From positions 1-64,000 of the forward strand of contig JACKQB010000002.1 of the NCBI GenBank assembly GCA_024233115.1: a stretch of DNA of 64,000 bases, written 5' to 3'. The notes below the pieces were generated by a model. That model was not told the DNA's origin, did not search any database, and saw only the letters and a program-made list of their open reading frames with translations. This stretch comes from Akkermansiaceae bacterium (GTDB lineage Bacteria > Verrucomicrobiota > Verrucomicrobiia > Verrucomicrobiales > Akkermansiaceae). Positions 14,895 to 25,100 of this stretch are shown here, one piece after another (within the stretch, counting starts at the first letter, position 1; every line of letters begins with the position of its first letter). The position numbers were made by a program, and so were the translations under genes.

Positions 14895-15491
14895 ATGTGC
14901 AGCGTTTATGAATTCGGCAGAGGTAAAAAGAAAGCGCCTCAAGTAATCAACGCTGACGGTTTTGATAATTTAGATGATGACGTCAGGCTCATCAGACGCA
15001 CTAATACGGCCCCTGTGTATCTGAGTGACGGCGATGTCCGAATGATGCGCTGGGGCTATGAACGACCCGGCCTCGGTGTTGTAAACAATACACGCAGCGA
15101 GAACTTTGGCAGTCCCATGTGGCGGGACTCTATCGAACACCGCCGCTGCCTCATTCCCGTGACTGCTTTCTACGAGTGGTCCGGGTCCAAGGGTAACAAG
15201 CGAACTCATCGATTCACCAGCCCAGCCGATGAATGGCTATGGATGGCGGGCATCTGGGAGCAGTCAGTCAGCCAAGGCGAATGTTTCTCGATGATTACGA
15301 CGACAGCAAACTCACTGATGGCACCTATACATCATCGCATGCCTGCGGTCCTCTCAGCCGATGAACTGAACCCGTATCTCAATGGCGAACTGATGGTATT
15401 CACACCCAAGCCTGACACTCTGTTAGTAAACGAGACCACGAACCCGCTGCTGAAAAACCCACCATCTCATTTACAAGGCGAGCTATTTTGA
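14895..15491 (+). CDS. SRAP domain protein (HMCES/YedK-like)
   Basis: The 198-residue protein starts MCSVYEF, giving the catalytic Cys2 of the SOS-response-associated peptidase family after Met removal. Further family marks are NNTRSEN (about 66-72), PVTAFYEW (Glu at the active site, about 96) and the His of HHRMPAVL (about 150). HMCES/YedK proteins form a stable thiazolidine crosslink with abasic sites in single-stranded DNA and shield them from breakage. Such genes are frequent cargo of mobile elements. It is the first gene inside the direct-repeat island, 42 bp after the integrase stop, with no obvious Shine-Dalgarno. Confidence 0.85.
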   Translation: MCSVYEFGRGKKKAPQVINADGFDNLDDDVRLIRRTNTAPVYLSDGDVRMMRWGYERPGLGVVNNTRSENFGSPMWRDSIEHRRCLIPVTAFYEWSGSKGNKRTHRFTSPADEWLWMAGIWEQSVSQGECFSMITTTANSLMAPIHHRMPAVLSADELNPYLNGELMVFTPKPDTLLVNETTNPLLKNPPSHLQGELF

Positions 15492-15683
15492 TGGAATGGA
15501 ATTCGTCACACTTTAAGGGGCTGTAACTCCAGTTTGTCACTCTGAGCTCGTCCATGATCGCATCTCTCAGCTTCTTCGGCTTGATGACTACGGCTCAGCG
15601 TCCCCCTAATCATTAGCGACCCTGGGATTGATTCACCCTAAGGGTGATTTTGCAACGACGGCTGATATTGTGTATAAGGGGGC

Positions 15684-16410
15684 ATGTCACGCCACTACAG
15701 CCTGAAGCCCCGCAAGTTTGCAATGGAACTCAGAACCTCGGAGTCCTGCTCAGTGCATGGAGGTCAGTTGGCCATTGTCGGGCTGCTTCGCCAAAGCGGA
15801 CTAGTCAACTGGATCAGCGACTACCCGCAGCTCGACCACCGTAAGAACAGCAACCGGGGCTTCGACCCCGAAGTCTACATCTGCACCTTGCTCTACAACT
15901 TCTGCACGGAAGGAAGCAGTCTGGCGGATGCGGAGGCACTTAATGAAGACAAGGCCCTGCTCAAGCTGCTGGGTATCAAAAAACTGCCCGACCAGAGTGC
16001 CCTGGAGCGCATGGCCGAAGGACTGCCCGAGGAAAACTGGGGCGAACCCCGGCTCGAGCACTGGCGCGGGGGAACCAGACACCTCGTGTCGTATAGCTGG
16101 GTCAGACACCAGCCCTCGGGTTGCAGGGAGGCGCATAACTTTGCAGCCCTGCGTCACAAACGGGAGGGCGACATGTTCTGGAGCTACTGCTTCATCGAGG
16201 TTGAGGAGGGGCGGTGGTTTACATCTGCCGTGAACGCATGAAGGCCTGGCAAAAAATCTTTGAAGAATGGATACCGGACCACCGGCTGGTGTATCCAAGG
16301 ACATGAGGAAGCCGCCCTGGGCAAAAAGTTCCGGTTGAAGACCTCCCGTGCCGGGGAGGAGGAGGGACAACGCCGCCGACCGGCGCCAGACGGCAATTTT
16401 CCCTGAAATT
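15684..16410 (+). pseudogene. Decayed IS1380-like transposase gene
   Basis: The first 130 residues (MSRHYSLKPRKFAMELRTSE... LVNWISDYPQLDHRKNS... IKKLPDQSALERMAEGLPE) look like the N-terminal half of an IS1380-type DDE transposase. After about 16,060 the frame carries a jumble of short pieces (for example VVYICRERMKAWQKI near 16,210 in another frame), and the catalytic half is not intact. A small palindrome CACCCT-A-AGGGTG at 15634-15646 lies just upstream, but terminal repeats cannot be paired. It is inactive. Confidence 0.6.
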
Positions 16411-16632
16411 GAGCAGGCAAAAACGCCCGGTCGCCATTGCACCGGCACCCGAGGTGATCAAGTTGATGGTTTTGCAACCCTCCAGCATGAATATCACACG
16501 AAAATCAATCCAGCCCAATCTTCGCTAAGGATTTGGGTGGTTTGTTAATCCTGCTTTTCTACTTTACCCGAGCTCACGAAACGAACAGGATGCGGGCGAA
16601 ATCGTTCTCTAACTACTTAATCAACTTCTCAC

Positions 16633-17154
16633 ATGCATGTATCCGAGACCAATCACCTGGTAACCTCAATGGGTCTGTCAAAGTTGGCCGCCCTTGTCGG
16701 CACGCTGGGCAGTTCGGACTACGCCGGATGGTGGAACTGTTCATTCCTCTCCCCTACTGGAATTGCTACCCTGGAGTTCAATTTCCCACGCACTGCCATT
16801 TCGGCAGCCGTCAGTGCTACATCGAAGGCAGCCGCACTGAAACATGACCACGCAGCAGGTGCCGTGGGTGTGTTCCACCTGTTCAGACTACCCACCGGAT
16901 TAACCCAGAAAGTTCATGCCCACCTTGTGGCTGATGCCTCACGTATCGCCGAGGTCATCGCTTCCCGGGACCTTTGTATCGAGGCTCTTCGAGAAATGGC
17001 AGAGCACGGCTCCACCGATGGTCTAGGCCCAGGTGCGAGAAACCTGGGTAACTTCAGTTTTGACGATCCAGCCCTCACCTATCGTCTGGCATCATCATAT
17101 CTCAAAGCTTTCACCGAGGACTACCAGACCTTTCCCTACTTCACGCTTTCATGA
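16633..17154 (+). CDS. brxE: BrxE-like BREX protein
   Basis: The 173-residue protein fits what I recall of the BrxE family: LSKLAALVGTLGSSDYAGWWNC near the start, FPRTAISAAVSATSKAA, and VGVFHLFRLPTGL in the middle. BrxE is known as the leading gene of type 6 BREX loci; its molecular role is unknown. Here too it is first, and its stop overlaps the start of brxA (ATGA). The start at 16633 lacks a Shine-Dalgarno; an ATG at 16669 is an alternative. The name is from memory of a poorly studied family. Confidence 0.6.
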   Translation: MHVSETNHLVTSMGLSKLAALVGTLGSSDYAGWWNCSFLSPTGIATLEFNFPRTAISAAVSATSKAAALKHDHAAGAVGVFHLFRLPTGLTQKVHAHLVADASRIAEVIASRDLCIEALREMAEHGSTDGLGPGARNLGNFSFDDPALTYRLASSYLKAFTEDYQTFPYFTLS

Positions 17155-17966
17155 GCCTGACCTTGGATACCAAAGAACAACGCTACACGACGGCACTTTC
17201 AGCAGCACAGGGAATCATACCTGAGTCGCTGGAGTTGTTCGACGCGTGGTATCCAGGCGAGGCACGCCCAGACTTCGTCAATCGAGCGCTGAGCGAGGGC
17301 ATGTTAGCGTCAGCGACCCAGCGCCGGGCTGAAAATATTTTGAAGGAAGGTTTCGCTGCACGCTTTCTATCAGAACCAGCTTTCCAGTCAGCTCCCGCTT
17401 TGAAACGATTGGTGGACGGATCTGCACCACGGGGCATCCTCCATCCAATTTTCCTCATCTTCGCCATCCGTCAGCATTTGATCCTCAGGGAGTTCCTAAC
17501 CGAGATATACTGGCCTCGTTTCCGTGCTGGAAATGACAGCGTCAACAAGCGAGATGCTCTGGAACTCATCGAGCGGGGCGAAGCTATCGGTCGATTTAAA
17601 AAATCATGGTCGCCTACAGTGAAAAATCGAGTCGGTGCCTATGTGCTCGGCATCGCTCACGATTTCGGCCTGCTCTCTGAGGTCTGTGGTGCCGGCGGCC
17701 AGCGTCGGATCGAACTTTTTCGCGCCAACCTATCAACCGCACTTTTCCTGGCCTACGATCTCCACTTTCAAGGTGTCGGCACGGAGGCCATCATTTCTCA
17801 CCCTGACTGGGAGCCGCTCGGACTCAGTCCAGCCGACGTTCGCGACGAACTTTCCCGCTTATCCCAGAGAGGACATCTTCTCTTCCAAGATTCAGGCGAC
17901 ATCGCCTCGATCCAATGGAAATACTCCAACCTCGAAGCCGTAGCCGATGCAATCCTTGCAGAATAA
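17151..17966 (+). CDS. brxA: BREX protein BrxA (DUF1819)
   Basis: The 271-residue protein has the BrxA/DUF1819 look: an N-terminal helical part, then LHPIFLIFAIRQHLILREFLTE, a central GRFKKSWSPTVKNRVGAYVLG, and near the C-terminus ALFLAYDLHFQGVGTEAIISHPDWEPLGLSPADV. BrxA is a small DNA-binding protein of type 1 BREX, where it is needed for full activity in some systems. Both ends overlap neighbours, brxE-like upstream by 4 bp and brxB downstream by 20 bp, consistent with one operon. Confidence 0.85.
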   Translation: MSLTLDTKEQRYTTALSAAQGIIPESLELFDAWYPGEARPDFVNRALSEGMLASATQRRAENILKEGFAARFLSEPAFQSAPALKRLVDGSAPRGILHPIFLIFAIRQHLILREFLTEIYWPRFRAGNDSVNKRDALELIERGEAIGRFKKSWSPTVKNRVGAYVLGIAHDFGLLSEVCGAGGQRRIELFRANLSTALFLAYDLHFQGVGTEAIISHPDWEPLGLSPADVRDELSRLSQRGHLLFQDSGDIASIQWKYSNLEAVADAILAE

Positions 17967-18546
17967 TTTTCATGATTTGCTCATCCAGCTGAGGAGCGGT
18001 ATGCGCCGCACCATCAGCACTGGCTTTGACCCCGTTTACTATATGGTTTTCCATCCATCGGAAATCCTGGAGGTCCGTCGTTTGCTCCCGACCTGGAAGC
18101 TGAAACTAGGTGCTGAATTTGAAGTCGCCGAGCTGTCGATGGCCAAGCTCATCCCCCGGCTGATCCAGGAAGATCCCCTCTACGAGATCAACCTGGACAA
18201 TGAAAACAACAGCGACACCACCGTCCAAGACATCAACGAAACTCTTCGTGGCTCACTGGGTGTGGGTGCTGACGGCCAGCCCGAAGCAGAAGCCCCGGTT
18301 CTAGAAGCGTTCTCCGAGGCTCTTACCAAAGCCAAAGAGCTGACGAACGGCGTGCTGCTCATCACCGATGTTGAGGCGATCCATCCCTACATCCGTATCG
18401 GCGCGATCGAACAGGTTCTCCAAGGTAAGTTTGAGTGCCCGGTGATCGTTTTTTACCCAGGCGTCCGGACTGGTAAATTCGGACTCAAATTCCTCGGCAT
18501 CTATCCCGACGACGGAAATTACCGCTCAGTCCACGTTGGCGGCTAA
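17947..18546 (+). CDS. brxB: BREX protein BrxB (DUF1788)
   Basis: The 199-residue protein carries the DUF1788 pattern: FDPVYYMVFHPSEILEVRRLLP, later LLITDVEAIHPYIRIGAIEQVL and CPVIVFYPG...LKFLGIYPDDGNYRSVHVGG at the C-terminus. BrxB is essential for type 1 BREX defence and methylation; its biochemical role is not clear, though it is thought to act with BrxC and PglZ. The ATG lies inside the end of brxA. Confidence 0.9.
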   Translation: MQSLQNNFHDLLIQLRSGMRRTISTGFDPVYYMVFHPSEILEVRRLLPTWKLKLGAEFEVAELSMAKLIPRLIQEDPLYEINLDNENNSDTTVQDINETLRGSLGVGADGQPEAEAPVLEAFSEALTKAKELTNGVLLITDVEAIHPYIRIGAIEQVLQGKFECPVIVFYPGVRTGKFGLKFLGIYPDDGNYRSVHVGG

Positions 18547-18568
18547 CCATTCTCAATATACTCTTATC

Positions 18569-21500
18569 ATGCAAATCCGCGAACTCTTCGATTCCAATCG
18601 AGCCATTGACCGACGTATCGAGAAGGTCATCACCTTCAGCAACGACGACGAAAAACTCCTCCTCAGCGAGGTCTCGGAATACGTCGTTACGGATAGCCTT
18701 GAGCACCACTACGAGAACTTGCTCGATCGGCTTGATGAAGCACTTCACGGAGGCGGTGGGTTCGAGACTTGCGCTTGGATTTCTGGATTCTACGGGTCTG
18801 GAAAAAGCTCGTTTGCCAAATACCTCGGCTTCTCGCTCGACCCGCAGCGAAGCATCGGCGGCACTCCTTTCCGGGATCATTTCGCCAACCAGTTTGACAA
18901 GGCCGCATTGCGCCAACGTCTCGGCACCGTGGCTCAGCGTCATGAAGTCACGGTATTCATGCTCGACCTGGCCGCTCAGATGGGGGCTGGCTCGCTGACC
19001 ACCCCGATCTCCACCCTGCTCTACAACCGGGTGATGGCCTGGGCAGGTTACTCGGCGGAAATGAAGGTGGCCGAGTTTGAATTCCTGCTAGAAAAAGACG
19101 GTCGCAAAGAGGATTTTGAGAATCGGGTCCAGGAGATCGCCAAGGGCAAGACCTGGAAGGAACTGCAACGCTCCACCCTGGCCCTCAAAGGCGTCGCCTC
19201 ACAGCTCGCTCCAGAATTTTACCCGGAGTATTTCCCCGATTCAAAAGCCTTCAATGAAATCACCCTGGAGTCTCCCGAGGTGGAGAGGGAGCGAGTCGAG
19301 CGGATGTTAGATCTCGTCAAACGCCGCACCGGTAGCCATAAGGTTCTATTCCTCATTGATGAGGTCGGCCACTTCCTCAGCAGCAACAAATCGCTGATCA
19401 ACAACTTCGATGGTCTTTGTAAAAACATCAAAGAAGTCGGCGGCGGCACCGCATGGCTCATGGCCACGGCACAACAAACCCTAACAAAAGACGGGCCATT
19501 CTTCCCGCTCATGGCTCGACTACCCATCCCGGTAGAACTCGAGTCCAGCGACATCCAGGAAATCACCCACCGCCGTCTACTTCGTAAGTCGGATGCAGGC
19601 ACGGCACGCTTGGAGCAGGACTTCGCCGGTGCCTCCAGCAAGCTCAAGCTCTCCACCAAACTCGAGGGCGTAAAAGCCTACCAGAAAGAGGAACTTGAGA
19701 AAACCAAGTTCGTCCAGCTCTACCCCTTCCTGCCGCATCACTTCGAGCTACTTATGGATCTTCTCGCTGTCTTGGCACATTCGTCCGGTGGCTTGGGACT
19801 TCGCTCGGCGATCAAGGTCATCCAGGACATGCTTGTCGAGGCCGATACTCTCGTGGACGGACCTCTCGCAGATCGGGACGTCGGTCAGCTCGCCACCATG
19901 GCAGACATCTTTGACACCCTTTCTCGCGATATTGAACCACGCCAGCGCCATCTGGTCGAAACCATCCAGGCGGTGGTCAAAAGCTACGGCAAGGATGAAG
20001 TCGCCACCCGGGCAGCGAAATCGGTCGCCATTCTACAGCAGCTTGAAGGGTTCCCCATCACCAAGAAGAACATCGCAGCCCTGCTCCACCCCGCCATCGA
20101 TGCCCAGCCACTTGAAACCGAGGTCATTAAACAAACGGATGCCCTCATCGATGATCAAAGCGTCCCACTTGGAATCATCGACGGCAAGCTCCGCTTCCTC
20201 AGTGAGAAAGTAGGACTGATCGATAGCAACCGCGATCAGCTTCAGCCCCGCTCGAACGACAAGCTCGCCATCCGCAACAAAGAACTCCAGGAAATCTTCT
20301 CCACCAAGCCCTCCACGAGTCTGGACGGTGCCCGCAAGGTTGAGTCGGGCGTAGCCGTCTCCGATGGTGGCCGTGCCGTATCTCTCATCGGTGACAACGC
20401 TGAGATCCAGACCCTCATCGACCTTGTGGCGTCAGCGGACTATGATTCCACCAAAAAGGCCCGGATTGATGAATCACGGCTCAATGACCACAGCTCCAGG
20501 ATTTTTCTCCTCGCCGAACTCCCTTCCGAAGTCGATTCCCTGGTCACCGAGATCTACCGATGCCGGGAAATTTGCCGGGCGAACAGCAATGAAGCCGACC
20601 CGGATGTGGTCGACTACGTGCGTGGTCAGGAAACCCGTGAACGAGAACTCCGTGGCAAGCTTCAGGAACTTCTCCGCGTGGCCCTCAAGAAAGGCCTCTT
20701 CATCTTCCGGGGCAAGCAGGAGGCGCTGGCGGACCACGGCAGTGAAACCATGCCCGCCCTCAAGAAATTCCTCGGTGATGCCGCCAAGGAGATCTTTGAT
20801 AAATACTCCCAGGCCGGCGAAGAGGTGGCTTCCAACATTGCGGAAAAACTACTTCTCACCAACGATCTCTCCCAGGTCTCCAGCAAGATCGATCCCCTTG
20901 GCCTGGTGAAAAAACAAGGCAGCAAGACTCAGGTCGATCTCCAGCATGCCGCACTCGTTTCTGTTCGTGACTACCTCGATAAGCACGGCCAGTCCGATGG
21001 TGCCCGGCTGCTCAATGAGTTCTACTCCGCTCCGTTCGGATGGTCGAAGGACACCACCCGCTACTTCATCGCCGCCCTGCTCATCGGCGGTGCGGTAAAG
21101 ATCAAGCTCGGCGGGGAAACCACCACCGTTCCGGGAGAAACCGCCCTGGCCGCACTGAAGAGTAATCAGGCGCTGTCCAAGACCACCATCTACCCGAACA
21201 ACGACCAAGTTCCGCAGGACCAGTTGCTGCGTGCTGCCAAGCGCCTGCACGAGCTTCTTGCCGAGAATGTGCTGCCGATGGCGAAGCAGATTAGCCAGGC
21301 GGTCCAGAATCACTTCCCGAGCTACCAGCAGAGCTATGCTGGCCTTGAGGCTAAGCTGGAAATGCTCGGTCTTCCGGGTGGAGATCGTGCCCAGCAGCTC
21401 CTCACGGGGCTCGCCGGGGTGCTCTCCGCGGACGCTTCAGATGCTCCCGCCACCCTTGGTGCCGAGACCTCCACGCTCTATGATGATCTGCTTTGGGCCA

Positions 21501-22129
21501 GAGCCGTGACCAAGGCGCTCGACCAAGGTGCCGAGACCACCGTGAAAGAGTCCCTGACTTTACTCAATGACATCGTCGCCCTTCCGGACGCAGGTGCTTG
21601 TGTCCAGCTGAAGGCGGATAGCGAGGAAACCCGGGCCAAGGTCCGCACCATCTTCTGCTCAGGGAAGTTCCACGAGCATATTTCCGAGCTGAACCAGCAC
21701 CTTCAGTCACTCCGCACCGTTGCCAAGCAGGGAGCCTCTGACTTCCTCGCCCAAGAGGCCGCACGGCTCGACAAGGCGAAGGACGAAATCAAGCAGTCCT
21801 CGGACTGGCTTGCCGCCCCAGTGGACATACGAGAGAGCCTGGAAAAGCAGCTTGAGGATCTCAAACTCGACCTGCCCACGGATCTGGACGGTGCCCGCAA
21901 GCTCCCAGCCCGCCGTATGGAGGTGGATAATAAGCTCGAGTCCGTCCGGGTCGCCGTGACCGAAGCGGTCGCTGAAAAGCAGTTCGAGAAAGAGAAATCC
22001 GAGGAAACCCTCCAGCTCCCCGCCCGTCTCCAGTCGACCGCGGATCTGGACGCCGCCCTCGAGCAGCTGGAAGGTGCCCGCGCTACCCTGGATGCCGGCA
22101 CCCCGGTCAATCTCACCCTCGGCTCATAA
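18569..22129 (+). CDS. brxC: BREX ATPase BrxC
   Basis: The chosen ATG at 18569 gives 1186 residues and the typical BrxC N-terminus MQIRELFDSNRAIDRRIEKV; an in-frame TTG at 18536 would add 11 residues and overlap brxB. A P-loop (GFYGSGKSSFAKYLG, about 75-90) begins the AAA+-type ATPase, with a Walker B-like KVLFLIDEVGHFL around 255-267. The rest is a long helical region typical of the 1,200-residue family. BrxC is the large ATPase core of type 1 BREX complexes. It follows brxB and precedes pglX by 15 bp. Confidence 0.92.
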   Translation: MQIRELFDSNRAIDRRIEKVITFSNDDEKLLLSEVSEYVVTDSLEHHYENLLDRLDEALHGGGGFETCAWISGFYGSGKSSFAKYLGFSLDPQRSIGGTPFRDHFANQFDKAALRQRLGTVAQRHEVTVFMLDLAAQMGAGSLTTPISTLLYNRVMAWAGYSAEMKVAEFEFLLEKDGRKEDFENRVQEIAKGKTWKELQRSTLALKGVASQLAPEFYPEYFPDSKAFNEITLESPEVERERVERMLDLVKRRTGSHKVLFLIDEVGHFLSSNKSLINNFDGLCKNIKEVGGGTAWLMATAQQTLTKDGPFFPLMARLPIPVELESSDIQEITHRRLLRKSDAGTARLEQDFAGASSKLKLSTKLEGVKAYQKEELEKTKFVQLYPFLPHHFELLMDLLAVLAHSSGGLGLRSAIKVIQDMLVEADTLVDGPLADRDVGQLATMADIFDTLSRDIEPRQRHLVETIQAVVKSYGKDEVATRAAKSVAILQQLEGFPITKKNIAALLHPAIDAQPLETEVIKQTDALIDDQSVPLGIIDGKLRFLSEKVGLIDSNRDQLQPRSNDKLAIRNKELQEIFSTKPSTSLDGARKVESGVAVSDGGRAVSLIGDNAEIQTLIDLVASADYDSTKKARIDESRLNDHSSRIFLLAELPSEVDSLVTEIYRCREICRANSNEADPDVVDYVRGQETRERELRGKLQELLRVALKKGLFIFRGKQEALADHGSETMPALKKFLGDAAKEIFDKYSQAGEEVASNIAEKLLLTNDLSQVSSKIDPLGLVKKQGSKTQVDLQHAALVSVRDYLDKHGQSDGARLLNEFYSAPFGWSKDTTRYFIAALLIGGAVKIKLGGETTTVPGETALAALKSNQALSKTTIYPNNDQVPQDQLLRAAKRLHELLAENVLPMAKQISQAVQNHFPSYQQSYAGLEAKLEMLGLPGGDRAQQLLTGLAGVLSADASDAPATLGAETSTLYDDLLWARAVTKALDQGAETTVKESLTLLNDIVALPDAGACVQLKADSEETRAKVRTIFCSGKFHEHISELNQHLQSLRTVAKQGASDFLAQEAARLDKAKDEIKQSSDWLAAPVDIRESLEKQLEDLKLDLPTDLDGARKLPARRMEVDNKLESVRVAVTEAVAEKQFEKEKSEETLQLPARLQSTADLDAALEQLEGARATLDAGTPVNLTLGS

Positions 22130-22144
22130 TCAGCTCCCTACGCC

Positions 22145-25100
22145 ATGGCCTTCGATACCACCACCCGCAATAAACTCGCCGCCCTCGTCACCCGCTGCCG
22201 TGGGCGCTTGGTGGAGGAGTTTTCCGATCAGTTCCAACAGTTCTACGGTATCGTGCCGAAGGAAGGGACCGTGGCAGATCTGGGTTCCCTCACCCACCTC
22301 AACGAATCTCAGAGGGAAACCGCCCGCCAGCTTCACGAGGTCATCGACTATTATGCCGAGAGCAACAGCGGTAGCGAAGCCCAGCGACGCAAGGATGCCA
22401 TCGACCGCCTGCTCCGCGAGCAGGCCTTCACGGTGCTCAACCGTCTCGCCGCCCTCCGTATGGCCGAGGAGCGTGGCATCGTCCTGGAATGTGTGCGCCA
22501 GGGCACCAAGTCCGAGGGCTTCACGCTCTTTGAAATGAACGCCGGCACCGATCTCGGCGATGCCCACCAGCGCTACGTCACCTACCTGGAGTGCCTCTAC
22601 GATGAACTCTCCATCGACCTCGGTGTGCTCTTCGATCGCTTCAGCCCCCACGGTCTGCTCTTCCCGGGCGAGGCGGGCCTCAAGGAAGTTCTCGCTTTCC
22701 TCGGCGATGCCGACATCAAGCACCTCTGGGCCGAGGACGAGACCATCGGCTGGATTTACCAATACTGGAACAGTAAGGAGGAACGCAAAGCCATGCGCGA
22801 CGCCTCCGCCGCCCCCCGGAACTCCCGTGAGCTCGCCGTGCGTAACCAGTTCTTCACCCCACGCTACGTCGTCGAGTTCCTCACCGACAACACCCTTGGC
22901 CGTATCTGGTATGAGATGACCCAGGGCCAGACCCGCCTCGTCGACCAATGCCGCTACCTCGTCCGCCGACCCAACGAAATTTTTCTCGCTCCGATCGAAG
23001 AAATTTATCGTTCGTTATATGGGGAAGACACTGATCTTCCTGATGATATTTTCGAAACCGATGCAATTGCCGATCTGTTTCGGGGAAATCTCGAACGCAT
23101 CGCAGAGGGCGATGATGGATCCTTTCCCCTCCTCAAGGGCATTGTTGCTTACAAATCGTTCGAGAGCTACTTCGGTGAACGATGGGACCTTAACGACAAT
23201 TCCTTCTTGGACGATGTTACTAACGCCGTTTTCCGAGGAGAAGACCATCCCAATAAATGGAATCTTGTCTGGGGATTGGCAGTAATCACCCATTACCTCA
23301 CCAACTCGCAATTAGGTAGTCCCTATGCCAAAGAGTCACTGGCACTCGCCAGAGAATACTTTCAGGAGCTGATAAGGAGACATCTGGACTCACAGAGCCT
23401 ATCTCAAGAAGAACTCTTGAAACGACCTGTGTTAATTCCCCACCGTGCTATCAAGGACCCGCGTGAGATCCGCCTGCTCGACCCCGCCTGCGGCTCCATG
23501 CACTTCGGGCTCTACGCCTTCGATCTCTTCGAGGCCATCTATGAAGAAGCCTGGGATCTGGCAAGCACTGGAAACTGCCAACTGATCACTGAAAACTCTC
23601 ATGCACCCCTAACCGACCTCTACGCGTCCAAAGAGGCCTTCATGCTCGATGTGCCCAAACTTATCATCGAAAACAACGTGCATGGAGTAGACATCGACCC
23701 CCGCGCCGTCCAGATCGCCGGCCTCTCCCTCTGGCTCCGCGCCCAGAAAACCTGGAAAGACACCCCCGCCGCCGAGCGCCCCCGCGTCCGCCGCTCGAAC
23801 ATCGTCTGCGCCGAGCCCATGCCCGGCAGCGACGCCATGCTCGAAGACTTCGTCGGAACCCTCGACCCACCCCTGCTCGGCGAACTCGTCAAAACTGTCT
23901 TCGACAAAATGCAGCTCGCCGGCGAGGCCGGCACCCTCCTCAAGATCGAGGAAGAAATCCGCACCGCCATCGATGACGCCAAAACCAAGTGGAAGAAACT
24001 CGGCGCCGCCGAACGCGACCTCTTCTCCACTGAAGAGCTCAACCAGACCCTCCGTCCTGGCACCCAACAAGAGCTTACCGGCGTCGAGAAGGCACTGACC
24101 ACCGATCACCGACCACTGGCCACCGACTTCTTCGACACCGCCGAAGAACGCATCTACGCCGCCCTGCGCGACTACGCCGAGTCCGCCGAAGCCGGCGACT
24201 ACCAACGGCGCCTCTTTGCCGAAGACGCCGCGCACGGCTTCGCGTTCATCGATCTTTGCAGAAAACGCTACGACGCGGTGGTGATGAATCCGCCGTTTGG
24301 TGCCTTCTCGAAGACAACCAAAAAATGGGCTGAAAACACATTCCCTCGTAGTTCTAGCGACATCTACTCCTCGTTCATTGATCGTGGGATCCAGCTCTTC
24401 ACCTCGGGAGCCTTACTCGGTGCGATAACTTCGCGAACCGGGTTTTTCCTTCGGTCATTCACACGTTGGCGTGAAAAGTTGCTGTTACCATTGTCGCCAC
24501 CAAACCTTATTGCCGATTTAGGACACGGGGTATTGGATGACGCAATGGTGGAGGTGGCTGCATACTGCCTCGGTGGAACAAATCGAAACTCGAGCACATT
24601 CTTTAGAATTGTCGACGCTGAAGACAGGGCATCAGCTCTCCTTAACTCCATAAAATCCTCGCAAGATGCGGTTGCAGGTCAAAGATTCGAATGTGCCCCG
24701 TCATCGTTCAAGATGGTTCCAGGCTCACCATTTGCATACTGGGTTTCGGACTCACTACGGGCCGCTTTTGAAAAGCATTCTCCGCTCAAAACATCAGATC
24801 GTTTTGCTGCTCGTGGTCCCTACACTCTGGACGATTTCCGCTTCGTTCGAATTCGCTGGGAGATCGCAACATCCTCAATAAAGAACACTCGTGCGCAGAC
24901 TACCGACACATCATGGGTCCGATTTGTTAAAGGTGGTGATTTCGCTCGTTTCTACGCTGATCCACATTTGGCATTGAACTGGTCGAAAGATGGACTCCAA
25001 TTAAAAGCGCTAGTTTCTGCTTACCGTGAATCAAAGGGATGGGGGCCGAATTGGACGGCTGCCATTAACGGCCATGACTTCTATTTTCTGCCAGGTCTCA

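Noticed and set aside
15684..16241. Intact transposase
   Set aside because: Only the N-terminal half reads as IS1380-like; the rest is rearranged and catalytic parts are not in one frame.
16219..16518. Minus-strand frames over the dead transposase
   Set aside because: They are antisense to decayed coding sequence and have no domain or start signal.
23609..24235. 208-codon minus-strand frame inside pglX
   Set aside because: It lies opposite the methylase motif region and has no start signal or recognisable domain.
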